Shown here: one piece after another, positions 7,296 to 16,213 of the stretch | Position numbering within the stretch: position 1 is the first letter of the stretch | Layout of the letters: the number at the start of each line of letters is the position of its first letter | NCBI GenBank assembly: GCA_944376335.1 | Contig: CALWCH010000005.1 | Coordinates: forward strand, 35,543 to 99,542 | Source: an uncultured Clostridia bacterium | GTDB taxonomy: Bacteria > Bacillota > Clostridia > Christensenellales > Borkfalkiaceae | DNA length: 64,000 nucleotides | Direction: 5' to 3' | Made by a program: the position numbers and the translations under genes | The notes under the pieces: model-generated | Told to the model about the DNA's origin: nothing | What the model saw: only the letters and a program-made list of their open reading frames with translations | The model's database searches: none

Positions 7296-9188
7296 TCATT
7301 CGTCTTCGATCACGCACCCCGCGGCTTCCAATTCCTTCATGTAGATATCGCGGTAAGCGTTTGCATTCGGATGGACGCCGTCGGCAAGATCTCCTGTCGT
7401 CACCTTGTCCTCGACGTCGATGAAGGTGATCCAATCACGGTTTTCGCACCACTCCTGCAAGGCATCATTGGCTGCGCTGATCGACGCCGAATAGGTGGTA
7501 TCGGCGCGCAGGGCGATGGAGAAGCAGTAGATCTGCGTATCGGGCATCGCCGCGTGCAGGCAGGTGAACAGCCTCTCGATATCGCGGACGGTCTCCTGCA
7601 TGGAGCGGTGGTCGTCGTAGAAGTTGTTCGTACCGACGTTGACGACAAGGTTCTTAGGTGCCATGTCGAGAACGGCGTGATCGTGAAGATAGAAGTTTTC
7701 CCAATCGAAAGAGGTCGAACTGCTGATGCCGAGCGTAAGCGCGTCTTTGCCTGCGTAATCGGTGTAGAAATTATTCCAGCTCCACGATGCGGCGTCGAAG
7801 AAGGAATCGCCGATGAATACCGTCGTCTTTCCGTCCGTTCCGTTTGCAGCGTACTGATTGGCTCTGTCCGTTGCGGAAGAAGTGAAGCCGCTGTAATTCC
7901 ATTGCGTTCCGCTCGTATCGACGACGGAGGCGTTGACATAAAAGCTTGCAGTATCCTCTCCGCTCGTCACCTTGACTTCGAACCTGCCCTCCGCAAGTGC
8001 GCGGACCGTCCTGTTCTCCTTGTCGATCTCGAGCTTGGTCTCGTCATATTCGAGCGTGAAGTCGCTCTCGCCGTTGTTGAGTTTTACGACGAACTCTGAA
8101 GGCGGGTACCCGACCCACGCCTCGACGGAGTTCTCCACCTGGATGGCTGCCGATTGGGAAACGAACGTGGGCACGACTGTCGTATCGCCATAGGCGGTAA
8201 AGGAATAGACGTTGCCCATGACGCTGCTCACCACGTCCTCGCCGTTGAAATACAGGTGCTCGATCACATAGCCCTCGTCGGGCTGAATGTTGAGATTGAC
8301 GACGTCGCCGTCGATGGTCCAGTCGTAACCCCATTCCTCGGTGACGGTGCCGCCCTCTGCCTCCTCAATGATAAGATCGTTGCAGATAAAGCCGTTGCGG
8401 TCGAACACATATCCCGAGTTGGGTTTTCCCCAGCCGTTGAGCGAGCTCTGCTCTCCGCCGAAATTGTACCAGGTACGCATATCGGCGATCGCATTGCCGT
8501 AGTCATCCAGCGTTGCGGAGATCATCGTGGGATTGAAATACACGTTGACGGGGCGGGCGGACTTTCCATACAGGGAGTACGGCATAAAGTATTCCACGTA
8601 GTACTCGTAGCACTCGCCCTTTGTGATATCTCCGATGCGGCGCACCGCATGAACGGGCATTTGGTCTTCCGGGATGCTCAAAACGCGCAGACTGCCATTG
8701 ACAAATTCGGAAATTTTGAACCGATTCCCTGCCGTGCACTCGATCTCATAGACGTCATTTCCCACCGTTGTCGCGTCCTCAAAGGCAAAATACCCGCTGA
8801 AGCACGTCTGATTGCCCGTTTCCACGGACGAACTGTAAACGGCGGGTCTCGAATCAACGATATGTGCCGCAACAAGGATGCCCGTATCCGAAAAATACGT
8901 CGTCATCTCGAGCGAACCTGTCTCGCCGCCGGGCACGATCTTGTTGAGCTGAAGCCAGTTTCTGCCCCCATAGAGCGCCTCATCGAACACGCCGTCGACC
9001 GTGATGCCCGAGTCGACCTGGACAGTCGAACCCGTCGTGTTGATGACGTACTCCTCCGTCTTCCCGGTCACGCGATAGCTGTACTCGGGGCCATTGACAA
9101 AATTACCCTGTGAACATCCCGCAGCGACCGCAGAGAGCGCGACAACGGCCGCACTCATCGCTGCCAAAACTTTCATCCTTTTTTTCAT
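7296..9188 (-). CDS. Lipoprotein with CBM9-like domain, Ig-like domain and SGNH hydrolase
   Basis: A 630-residue exported lipoprotein, lipobox Cys25 (VAAGC). The second ATG (9188) is chosen because GGAGG lies seven bases upstream; the ATG six bases earlier is too close. Residues about 45-270 look like a CBM9/DOMON-type sandwich (GVFDEALY, MTTYFSDTGILVAAHI). About 330-420 is Ig-like. The C-terminal 190 residues are an SGNH/GDSL hydrolase with all blocks: IGDSFF (nucleophile Ser), a Gly block (LGISSS), VGTNNF (Asn) and DGVHPN (Asp and His). Such domains are usually carbohydrate esterases, so it may remove acetyl groups from polysaccharide at the cell surface. It lies seven bases after the GH43 lipoprotein gene, suggesting cooperation on an acetylated, arabinose- or xylose-containing glycan. 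Confidence 0.85.
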   Translation of the reverse strand: MKKRMKVLAAMSAAVVALSAVAAGCSQGNFVNGPEYSYRVTGKTEEYVINTTGSTVQVDSGITVDGVFDEALYGGRNWLQLNKIVPGGETGSLEMTTYFSDTGILVAAHIVDSRPAVYSSSVETGNQTCFSGYFAFEDATTVGNDVYEIECTAGNRFKISEFVNGSLRVLSIPEDQMPVHAVRRIGDITKGECYEYYVEYFMPYSLYGKSARPVNVYFNPTMISATLDDYGNAIADMRTWYNFGGEQSSLNGWGKPNSGYVFDRNGFICNDLIIEEAEGGTVTEEWGYDWTIDGDVVNLNIQPDEGYVIEHLYFNGEDVVSSVMGNVYSFTAYGDTTVVPTFVSQSAAIQVENSVEAWVGYPPSEFVVKLNNGESDFTLEYDETKLEIDKENRTVRALAEGRFEVKVTSGEDTASFYVNASVVDTSGTQWNYSGFTSSATDRANQYAANGTDGKTTVFIGDSFFDAASWSWNNFYTDYAGKDALTLGISSSTSFDWENFYLHDHAVLDMAPKNLVVNVGTNNFYDDHRSMQETVRDIERLFTCLHAAMPDTQIYCFSIALRADTTYSASISAANDALQEWCENRDWITFIDVEDKVTTGDLADGVHPNANAYRDIYMKELEAAGCVIEDE

Positions 9189-9200
9189 GGCCATTCCTCC

Positions 9201-11111
9201 TTATGCCTGTGCGTCTGCAAACTTGCCGACCAGTGCGATCTCGGCAATGCCGACGCTCTCCTTGCCCTCGGGCACTTCTACCGTAAAGCGGATCGCCTTG
9301 ACGTTTGCAAGGGGTGCAAATTCCGCATAGCATCCGCCGCCGTAGATGAGATAATAGCGGTCATTGAGTGCATCGTAGATGTGGTTGCAGTCAAAATCAA
9401 ACGCAAGTTCGGGAATGAGATACACCTTGTCCTGTCCGTTCTCCTCGCAGATGAAGGCGATGTTCGTGATCTTATCAAACGTTGTCTCATCCCTCTTGGA
9501 ATTGTAAAACATGATGCCGCACACTTCGCGGGGCGACTCCAATGCGATCTCGAACGTGGAGGAAGAAACGACTTTGGTCTCCTGCACATATTTGTCCTCG
9601 AATGCCTGGTTGGACTGCACGAAACAGGAGAACAGGCCGTCGATGAGCGGATCTGCCGAGCTGCCCTCGGCGAACTCGCCGCGGATGAGCGCTGCGCTCT
9701 CCATCGCATCGGAAATATCGCCGTATTCCTGTCCGACGCCGAAAGAAGGCTGCACTGTGACCGTAGGCCCGTTGACGTGCATGACGTCAAGTTTGTTGCC
9801 GTTCTCATCCTCGATCGTGACCCATTTCACCTCGTCAAACCGAAGTGCTCGATCGGAATATGTCACGAGATTGGTGTGCGCATGATATGCGATCATGAGC
9901 TTTTGCTCGCCGTCCACGTTGACCGTAAAGAAGGAGTGGTGACCGGGGCCGCCCACCGCGTGGTTCTCCCCCACGTCATTGCTCAAGAGCATCCCGTTTT
10001 CTTCATCGGTAAGTTTCCTGAAGGGCCCGAGCGGGCTGTCGCTCACGGCCTGCATGACGCCGTAGGAAGACTCGGTGTAGGAACCGATGGAGAAGGTAAG
10101 GTAATAGAGGCCGTTGTGCTTATACATGAACGGACCCTCGTTGCAGTAGGACGCCATCTCCTCGTAGTAAACAGTCTCGACTTCCTCGCCGTTCATCGCC
10201 TTCTGATAGTCCTCGATGGTGTAGTAGCGGCAGGCGGTCAGCGTCTCGTAGGTCGACCAATCGGGCGTGAGCCAGTTGATCATCTTCACGCCTGCGATGG
10301 CGCCCGGCGTCTGGCTCCAATAGAGATATTTTTCTCCCGTATCGGGATCGATGAAGGGGCTTAAGTCAATGGTCGCAACATATCCCCCGTCGACGCCCGT
10401 GTTGGAGACGGTGATGATGGGATCGGTATCGGGGATCCCCCTCTTTTCGAACTCTTCAAGATATGCCGCTTGGTCGAAGAGCGCGTATTTCGCGTAGTAC
10501 TGAGGATAGTCCTCCGAAGTGGTACGGACGTATTCCTCATATCCTTCGCCGAGCGCATTCTCCACCTGCGCTTCGTTGGTGAAATCAACGACTTCAAAGG
10601 GCCCCTGCGCCGCATCGGATACGGCGACAACTGCAAGATAGGCAGGCGACGTCACGCCCTCCATGTCGGTGTCGGGCTGCGGCGTGAGCGAGAAGAAAGC
10701 ATAATACTTCTCCGCTTCCGCGTCATAGGTGACCTCGGGCGCCCACGTTGCATTCGCTCCTGAAAGCTCGGACGGGAGCGACACAAAGCTGCCGCCGCTC
10801 GACCAGGTCACGAGGTCGTCGGAATAGTAATAGTTGAGCCCCGTCACATAGGCGTAGTAGTAGCCGGAGCGTGCCGTGTCATCGAGCACAAGCGGATCCG
10901 CACCGCTGATGGAATTACTGGCGCGCCGCCAAAGTTCATCGTTGTAATAGGGTTTATTCGGATCATCCAGCTCCTCGACATACGTCCCGTCGTAAAACGA
11001 GAGTTCCGTTGCGGGCTGGTAGATGGTCTCGGTCGGCTCTCCACAGGCTGCGAGCAGCGATATGCAGGGCAGCGCTGAAAGAATGACCGCTGCGATCTTG
11101 ATTTTTTTCAT
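9201..11111 (-). CDS. GH43 family glycosidase lipoprotein
   Basis: A 636-residue lipoprotein (Cys23 in LLAAC) displayed on the cell surface. The start is the ATG after AAGGAGAACCTAC; a longer frame upstream runs into the permease gene and lacks the signal. The five-bladed propeller shows the GH43 signature: base Asp72 in ISGADPLVL, then WAPEVTYD, and the acid glutamate in CNEGPFMY, with GPGHHSFF further on. GH43 members are arabinofuranosidases, arabinanases, xylosidases or galactosidases; which one cannot be read here. About 240 C-terminal residues after the propeller form an additional beta-rich domain, possibly carbohydrate-binding. It lies directly after the two permease genes, so it probably produces the oligosaccharides that the transporter imports. 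Confidence 0.88.
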   Translation of the reverse strand: MKKIKIAAVILSALPCISLLAACGEPTETIYQPATELSFYDGTYVEELDDPNKPYYNDELWRRASNSISGADPLVLDDTARSGYYYAYVTGLNYYYSDDLVTWSSGGSFVSLPSELSGANATWAPEVTYDAEAEKYYAFFSLTPQPDTDMEGVTSPAYLAVVAVSDAAQGPFEVVDFTNEAQVENALGEGYEEYVRTTSEDYPQYYAKYALFDQAAYLEEFEKRGIPDTDPIITVSNTGVDGGYVATIDLSPFIDPDTGEKYLYWSQTPGAIAGVKMINWLTPDWSTYETLTACRYYTIEDYQKAMNGEEVETVYYEEMASYCNEGPFMYKHNGLYYLTFSIGSYTESSYGVMQAVSDSPLGPFRKLTDEENGMLLSNDVGENHAVGGPGHHSFFTVNVDGEQKLMIAYHAHTNLVTYSDRALRFDEVKWVTIEDENGNKLDVMHVNGPTVTVQPSFGVGQEYGDISDAMESAALIRGEFAEGSSADPLIDGLFSCFVQSNQAFEDKYVQETKVVSSSTFEIALESPREVCGIMFYNSKRDETTFDKITNIAFICEENGQDKVYLIPELAFDFDCNHIYDALNDRYYLIYGGGCYAEFAPLANVKAIRFTVEVPEGKESVGIAEIALVGKFADAQA

Positions 11112-11136
11112 GTAGGTTCTCCTTATTTCTTCCTTG

Positions 11137-12051
11137 TCATTCCTTTCCGCCGCCGATATTGATGCCCTCGATAAAGTACTTTTGCATACTGATATACAGG
11201 ACGACAAGGGGCAGCAGTGCAACCAGAGCGGCCGCGCAGCGCGCGTTGTTGTAGCCGTTCCCTTCATTCAGCATCCCGGTCAGTTCGGAGAGTGCAAGCT
11301 GCAGATTCCAAAGTGATTTCTCGTCATACAGATACATGAGCTGAGCGGAATAGCTGTTGTACGACCCGACAAAGGCAAACAGAAACTGCGCCAAAAAGGC
11401 AGGTTTTGCGAGCGGAAGCGCGATCGACCAGAACAGTCGCACCGTTCCCGCACCGTCAAGTTTTGCGGCCTCCACGATCTCGTTGGACAGCGCACTGTCA
11501 AAATAAGTACGGAGAAAGAAGATCGTGCCGGCGCTGCCGAACAGGCCCGGGATGATGAGCGGCAGAAGTCCGCGCGAGCCTCCGACCCAGCCGATATTCA
11601 TATAGAACAGATACCCGACAAACCCGAATGCGCCCAGAGGGAGCATCGAGGTCAGCACCGTGATCAGAAAGAGCGTTCGCCCGCCGGGGAAGCGGAACTT
11701 TGAGTAGACGAATGCGACGAGGGTGGACACAAAGAGTCCGCCGACCGTAGGGATGAGCGTCTGCCACATCGTATTGAAGAAGCCGATGAGCAGAGAAGGC
11801 ACGCCGTTCACCGCATTCGGATCGAGCGTAAAGATGAGTTCATACCCTTCCCAAGTCCACTCATAAGGAAAGAGATGGAATTCGTAGGCGCCGAGTTCAT
11901 AGTCACTCGTAAACGAAGTAAGGATGACGATGAGAAAGGGCGCCATCAGGATGAGCAGATAGAGCGTCATCAGCAGATATGTGACGATCTTACGCACAGG
12001 GATGTGATGTTCTTTTCTTCTTTGCAGCGTCTTTACGGCAGTATTTTGCAT
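11137..12051 (-). CDS. CUT1 sugar ABC transporter permease, MalG-like
   Basis: A 304-residue membrane protein with about six hydrophobic segments. It has the EAA loop (EAAKLDGAGTVRLFWSIALP) that docks the ATPase. The short N-terminal cytoplasmic tail and the VILTSF segment fit the MalG side of the pair. It begins two bases after the MalF-like stop, with GGGAGG nine bases before the ATG inside that gene's end, so the two are translationally coupled. With the upstream permease and the 13.0-14.8 kb binding protein it forms one importer. No ATPase is encoded nearby, as is common when a shared MsmX/UgpC-type ATPase serves several CUT1 systems. Confidence 0.93.
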   Translation of the reverse strand: MQNTAVKTLQRRKEHHIPVRKIVTYLLMTLYLLILMAPFLIVILTSFTSDYELGAYEFHLFPYEWTWEGYELIFTLDPNAVNGVPSLLIGFFNTMWQTLIPTVGGLFVSTLVAFVYSKFRFPGGRTLFLITVLTSMLPLGAFGFVGYLFYMNIGWVGGSRGLLPLIIPGLFGSAGTIFFLRTYFDSALSNEIVEAAKLDGAGTVRLFWSIALPLAKPAFLAQFLFAFVGSYNSYSAQLMYLYDEKSLWNLQLALSELTGMLNEGNGYNNARCAAALVALLPLVVLYISMQKYFIEGINIGGGKE

Positions 12052-12052
12052 A

Positions 12053-13018
12053 TCACATATCCTCCCAGGAGAGCACTCTCTTGCGGATGAGATACACCGA
12101 AGGGATCATCATGACGAGGAACAGAAGCCACGACAGAACGGAAGCATACCCCATATTCCCGAATTGCACGCCCTCGATGTAGATGTAATACATCAGCGAA
12201 AGCCCCGCGTTGTCCGGTCCCGCATAGCCGTCCCAGCTCACCGGTGCCATCACCCTGCAGGCGTCGAACGTCGTAAGGCCCGCCGTGATGCCCGCCAGCA
12301 TCAGGAAGAACGTGATCGCCGAGATGCCGGGCAGCGTGATATACCAGAACTTCTGGAAGGCGTTTGCCCCATCGAGGTCTGCCGCCTCATACAGGGAAGG
12401 GTTAATGGACTTGAACGCCGAACAATACATGACAATGCCGTACCCCGGCGCCTGCCAGATGATGGAGGTGAAGATCGCCCAGGTCAGAGAGGAAGGACTT
12501 TCCAGGTTATTCAGCCATTCCTTATCGAGCCCCAGCAGCGCATTCAGCGCTCCGTTCCAGCCGAAGATGACCGTCCACATGATGGACACAGCGACCGCCG
12601 AACAAATATATGGCACGAAGTAAAGTGTCTGGAAAAACCGGGTCGCCTTGACCCCCTGGCTGAGAAACGCCGCCATGATGATCGCAATGAGAAGCGACGT
12701 GAACTGTGCCAGCGTGAGGATGAGCGTCACCTTGATCGATTGCAGGATCGTAGAGATGTTCTCCCCTATCTGAAAGAAATTCGCAAAGTTATTCCAGGTC
12801 AGCGTATCGATCTGGTTGTACTCCATATCACAGAACATTGCCATGAGGGAGAAAACCAACGTAAATCCGCTGAACGCCAGAAACCCAATGAGCGGAATAG
12901 CGACGATGACCCAGCAAAGGACGTTCTGTCTGGTTATGATCTTCTTGTGCGGAAGCTTTTCCCGTATCTTTCGCGTACGCTCCTCTTCCGCAAATGAGGC
13001 TATTTCGGCAGCCTTCAT
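12053..13018 (-). CDS. CUT1 sugar ABC transporter permease, MalF-like
   Basis: A 321-residue integral membrane protein with a charged N-terminal tail and at least six membrane spans. The EAA loop (YEAADLDGANAFQKFWYITL) is intact. GGGAGGTGGTGAG precedes the ATG, one base after the stop of the binding-protein gene. Partner of the MalG-like permease downstream; together they form the membrane channel of an oligosaccharide importer. Confidence 0.93.
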   Translation of the reverse strand: MKAAEIASFAEEERTRKIREKLPHKKIITRQNVLCWVIVAIPLIGFLAFSGFTLVFSLMAMFCDMEYNQIDTLTWNNFANFFQIGENISTILQSIKVTLILTLAQFTSLLIAIIMAAFLSQGVKATRFFQTLYFVPYICSAVAVSIMWTVIFGWNGALNALLGLDKEWLNNLESPSSLTWAIFTSIIWQAPGYGIVMYCSAFKSINPSLYEAADLDGANAFQKFWYITLPGISAITFFLMLAGITAGLTTFDACRVMAPVSWDGYAGPDNAGLSLMYYIYIEGVQFGNMGYASVLSWLLFLVMMIPSVYLIRKRVLSWEDM

Positions 13019-13019
13019 C

Positions 13020-14804
13020 TCACCACCTCCCGTTCAGGTAGATGTCGACCTCGGCGATGGCACTCGTTGCCGCAGCGCCGTCCTTTTCCATGAAGGCGTC
13101 GATCGTCATATAGCCCGCACGCAGCTGGTTATTGAAGGAGCCCGACCAGTCGTTGACCCACTCGCCGTTTTCAAAGTAAGCCCAGTCGCCGATGTTGGCA
13201 TTCTGTGCCTGGAAGGCAAATGCCCAGTAGTTTTTGCCGTTGCCGATGTTTAAGAAATCATCTGAGAACGCGAGAGAGGTCTGATTGGGCACGTCACCTG
13301 TCTGCAGCACATAGGCCTGCCCCTCTGCGCTCGCCGCCCAGCGGATAAACTTCCAAGCGGCATCCTTCAAGGATGCATCCGAACGCTCGGGAATGACGAG
13401 CGCCGTCATACCCGCAAAGCCCGTCGCACGGCCGACATAGGGCGTGCCCGTCTCTTCGTCCACGGCAAGCTCGCCCGTATATACCTCGCCGTCGTACGTT
13501 TCGCCGATGACTTTGAGATACTCGTTGGCAAACCCCTCTTCGCCGTTCATCTGATAGGTGCTGCCGCCGACGTACTCTCTCCACTGCTGTGCGGGAGCGA
13601 TATCGTATTTTCCGTTGTAGGAAGTTTCCAGACTGGTGACTGCATCCGAACTTGCAAGGAGAGCGACCTGTTGGGTCGAAAGACTGCTCGCGCTGTTGTC
13701 ACCCGAGAAGACCCCGACGCCGTAACCGTCTTCGCCCTGTCCGTTTCTGCCGCCTACGGGAGAGGAGAGACGGACAAACTCATAGAGTGCATCGTACTGC
13801 GAAGGAAGCGCGTGAACGCTGCCCTCATCTGCAACGCCGGCAGCTGCGTCGCGGTCCGCATAATCGACGATCTCACCCGCGTTATACGTCCTGCCGTTGA
13901 GCGTCAGTCCGTCGGTTAGAACAAGCCAGTTAGGTTCCTCGTCCGCAACAGTGAATTCGTAGTGATCCTCATTCCATCCGATGCAGTCTCCACCGACAGA
14001 CCAGCCGTAGGAGAACCACCAGTGCGAACCCGAACCCGTCGTTGTGGGCGAGGACGCATTATAGCTCTTGGTGAACATCTTGGAAAGATAGCGGAACTCC
14101 TCCCAGTTCATGGGAATACGGTTGTTGAAGACTTTATAGACCGTCTCACCCGCCATATTCATGGAGGACACGGCACCCTCGAACGGGGCCTCCTTGTATT
14201 CCGCATAGCCGTGCGGCTGAACTTCGGCATATTCTCCCGTTCCGTTCAGCTCTTCTTCGGCGACGGAAATGATGTTGATGCCCTGATCTTCAAATGCGGG
14301 AAGGCTGTAAAAATACACCATGGGGGTCGCCCCGAAGGGAAGCGCCTGCAAGTCTGCGCCCTCTCCCGCCATGCGGATGCCGTTCGCACCGACTTCCTTG
14401 TCGATGCGGAAGGTGTTCGTGAGCGCATCGGGGATGCCATCCTCGGAATAGCTTCCCGGATCGCTCTCATAGTAGTCTGTAAGATCGGTGAACAGCCCCT
14501 CGAGCGCCCAAGTCTTGAATTCTTCATCGGAGATCACCAAAACGCTCGGCGGGTTGGAATAGAGTGCGGTGCGGTCGATGTTCTGGCGGTTGTCGCCCTC
14601 GACAAAGACGCCGTCCTCCTTGCCCTGCCCCTCGTTATAGGCGTCGATCATCTCATTTACGATCCTATTTTCGGAAATGGTCGCAGTATACCAGAAGCGA
14701 ATGGTCGTCTGTCCTTCCGACGCCCCGTCTCCGCACGCTGCCATCGTTCCCATTGAAAACAAAAGAGCGACCGACATCACCAATGCCTTCCAGCTGTGTC
14801 TCAT
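13020..14804 (-). CDS. Extracellular sugar-binding lipoprotein of the first ABC transporter
   Basis: A 594-residue solute-binding lipoprotein, lipobox Cys24 (TMAAC). The ATG at 14804 follows AAGGAGGAAATT; an ATG 27 bases upstream lacks a ribosome site. TIRFWYTATISENRIVNEMIDAYN is the typical start of a family-1 binding protein, and ALVIPERSDASLKDAAWKFIRW is the conserved C-lobe segment. It is clearly longer than the usual 400-450 residues, with insertions in the middle (VSSMNMAGETVYKVF, SHWWFSYGW), suggesting a large or branched oligosaccharide ligand. It is the second gene of the operon, 37 bp after the LacI-type regulator. The ligand is not identifiable from sequence. Confidence 0.9.
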   Translation of the reverse strand: MRHSWKALVMSVALLFSMGTMAACGDGASEGQTTIRFWYTATISENRIVNEMIDAYNEGQGKEDGVFVEGDNRQNIDRTALYSNPPSVLVISDEEFKTWALEGLFTDLTDYYESDPGSYSEDGIPDALTNTFRIDKEVGANGIRMAGEGADLQALPFGATPMVYFYSLPAFEDQGINIISVAEEELNGTGEYAEVQPHGYAEYKEAPFEGAVSSMNMAGETVYKVFNNRIPMNWEEFRYLSKMFTKSYNASSPTTTGSGSHWWFSYGWSVGGDCIGWNEDHYEFTVADEEPNWLVLTDGLTLNGRTYNAGEIVDYADRDAAAGVADEGSVHALPSQYDALYEFVRLSSPVGGRNGQGEDGYGVGVFSGDNSASSLSTQQVALLASSDAVTSLETSYNGKYDIAPAQQWREYVGGSTYQMNGEEGFANEYLKVIGETYDGEVYTGELAVDEETGTPYVGRATGFAGMTALVIPERSDASLKDAAWKFIRWAASAEGQAYVLQTGDVPNQTSLAFSDDFLNIGNGKNYWAFAFQAQNANIGDWAYFENGEWVNDWSGSFNNQLRAGYMTIDAFMEKDGAAATSAIAEVDIYLNGRW

Positions 14805-14841
14805 AATTTCCTCCTTGTCTGTGCCGTGCACAATATTTTAT

Positions 14842-15801
14842 TTATTTACTCAGTTCGACGGGGAAGATCTCCCGGACGATCCTTCCGTCGTACTTTTCTA
14901 TCTTACGGATGAGGAGCTGTGCGCTCCGCCTTCCGATCTGGCCCAAACGTCCGCCGACGCTCTTGACCTTCCTGCAATAGGGAAGATATTCGGAGAATCG
15001 GTCCATCCCGTAGATCTCTCCGCGGAAGTTCCCCATCGACTCCGTCATCTCCTGCACGGTCGCCGCAATCTCGTCGTTGAAGCAGAAGATGAAGTCATTC
15101 CTGTTCGCCTCCACGCTCTGTCTGATCTTCTGGATGGAGGCCTCCTTGCTGTAATAGTTGTAGGTATAGATGTCGCACCCCAGCCCTGCGCCCTTGAGGG
15201 TGGCAGCAAACCCTTCCCGCCGCATAGCGCCTGCATTGTTCTTGGCGAGGTCTACAAAGCACGGGTGCTTGGCTCCGCAGGCGATCGCCTCCTGCGCCAC
15301 GAGCCGCGCACATTGATATTCGTCCGAATAGAGCGCGCTCACGCGGTCGGAATGAGGCTTGAAGCCGCAGATGAGAAGCGGGATCTTGTTCTGTTCGCAG
15401 TAGTCGATGGCGTCGTCCGTCACGTCGAGAAAGGACAAAATGCCGCATGCGCCGTTCTGCACGCAGGAGATGATCTCGCCGACGTCGAGCGCATTACGGA
15501 TAATGGAGATGAGCGGACGGTAGCCCTTCTCCCCCATGTAGTCGGTACAGTGGTCCATGCAGATGGAATAAAAGGGATTGGTGAGCGAATTGACGGCGAC
15601 CGCAATAATATTGGAGCGCTTGGAGCGCAGGAACCCCGCGATGCGGTTGGGAACGTATCCCATCTCCATGGCGGTCTGCTTTACGCGCTCTTTTGTCGCG
15701 GCGCCGATATCGGAGCAGTTTCTCAAAGCCCTGCTCACCGTGTTTTTTGTGGTGCCGAGCCTTTCTGCAATGTCCTCCAACGTGACGACTTTCTTTTCCA
15801 T
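14842..15801 (-). CDS. LacI/GalR-family transcriptional regulator
   Basis: A 319-residue regulator. The ATG at 15801 has GAAAGGAGAGAGCT upstream and starts MEKKVVTLEDIAERLGTT, the standard LacI HTH, followed by the hinge (GYVPNRIAGFLRSKRSN) and a periplasmic-binding-like effector domain (IIAVAVNSLTNPFYS). A frame extending 34 codons upstream has no homology and is rejected. It is first in the minus-strand operon that carries its probable target transporter and enzymes, so a sugar-responsive autoregulated repressor is likely. Palindromes upstream at 15903-15920 and 16086-16096 are candidate operators. Confidence 0.93.
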   Translation of the reverse strand: MEKKVVTLEDIAERLGTTKNTVSRALRNCSDIGAATKERVKQTAMEMGYVPNRIAGFLRSKRSNIIAVAVNSLTNPFYSICMDHCTDYMGEKGYRPLISIIRNALDVGEIISCVQNGACGILSFLDVTDDAIDYCEQNKIPLLICGFKPHSDRVSALYSDEYQCARLVAQEAIACGAKHPCFVDLAKNNAGAMRREGFAATLKGAGLGCDIYTYNYYSKEASIQKIRQSVEANRNDFIFCFNDEIAATVQEMTESMGNFRGEIYGMDRFSEYLPYCRKVKSVGGRLGQIGRRSAQLLIRKIEKYDGRIVREIFPVELSK

Positions 15802-15902
15802 AGCTCTCTCCTTTCGCCTCCTGCCCCGCCCGCTGTGCAAGCCCGCAGGAGCGCCCGTTTCAAGTGATTTTTGAATTTTCCGAACTTGACTGAAGCTTAG
15901 CA

Positions 15903-15920
15903 TACATTATCAGTAATGTA
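15903..15920 (-). promoter_or_regulatory. Probable LacI-type operator overlapping the operon promoter
   Basis: TACATTA and TAATGTA form a perfect inverted repeat around TCAG. On the minus strand GATAAT (15911-15906) can serve as -10 with TTCCCA 17 bases upstream as a poor -35, so the palindrome covers the -10 box, the usual place for repression. The similar palindrome AATGT-A-ACATT at 16086-16096 shares the TAATGTA core and could be a second site for looping. Confidence 0.5.
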
Positions 15921-16185
15921 AATGGTATTGGGAAAACTTTTTTATGAAAATTTTTTCCAGGTATTTTATTCGAGATTTTTTGGTGTTTCTCTCGAAAAGA
16001 ACGCTGTTTTATTGCAATTCATGCCATCTGCACCTTCGAAATAAGATTATCCATATTGTGTTTAAAATGTGAAATCAACCCAAGTAATGTAACATTTGCC
16101 GATAACTTCAATTTCGTTCAAATAAACCTGAACGAAAATAGCTCCGATTGAAATCGGGCAGGGGCGCACACGGGTGCAGGCAAAA

Positions 16186-16207
16186 CCCCGCGGCTTTCAC
16201 CGCGGGG
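16186..16207 (-). terminator. Terminator of the sigma-factor gene
   Basis: CCCCGCGG and CCGCGGGG pair perfectly over a six-base loop and on the minus strand are followed by TTTTGC. It begins six bases after the sigma gene stop codon. Confidence 0.85.
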
Positions 16208-16213
16208 TACACG

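Larger units (their letters stand above)
15802..16213. other. AT-rich intergenic control region upstream of the LacI-headed operon
   Basis: No gene is visible. From left to right it holds a leader of about 100 bases, a probable minus-strand promoter overlapping the palindrome at 15903-15920, a second palindrome at 16086-16096, an inverted repeat TTTCGTTCA / TGAACGAAA at 16112-16137 with an eight-base spacer, and the terminator of the sigma-factor gene at 16186-16207. The AT content is much higher than in the flanking genes. Confidence 0.7.
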
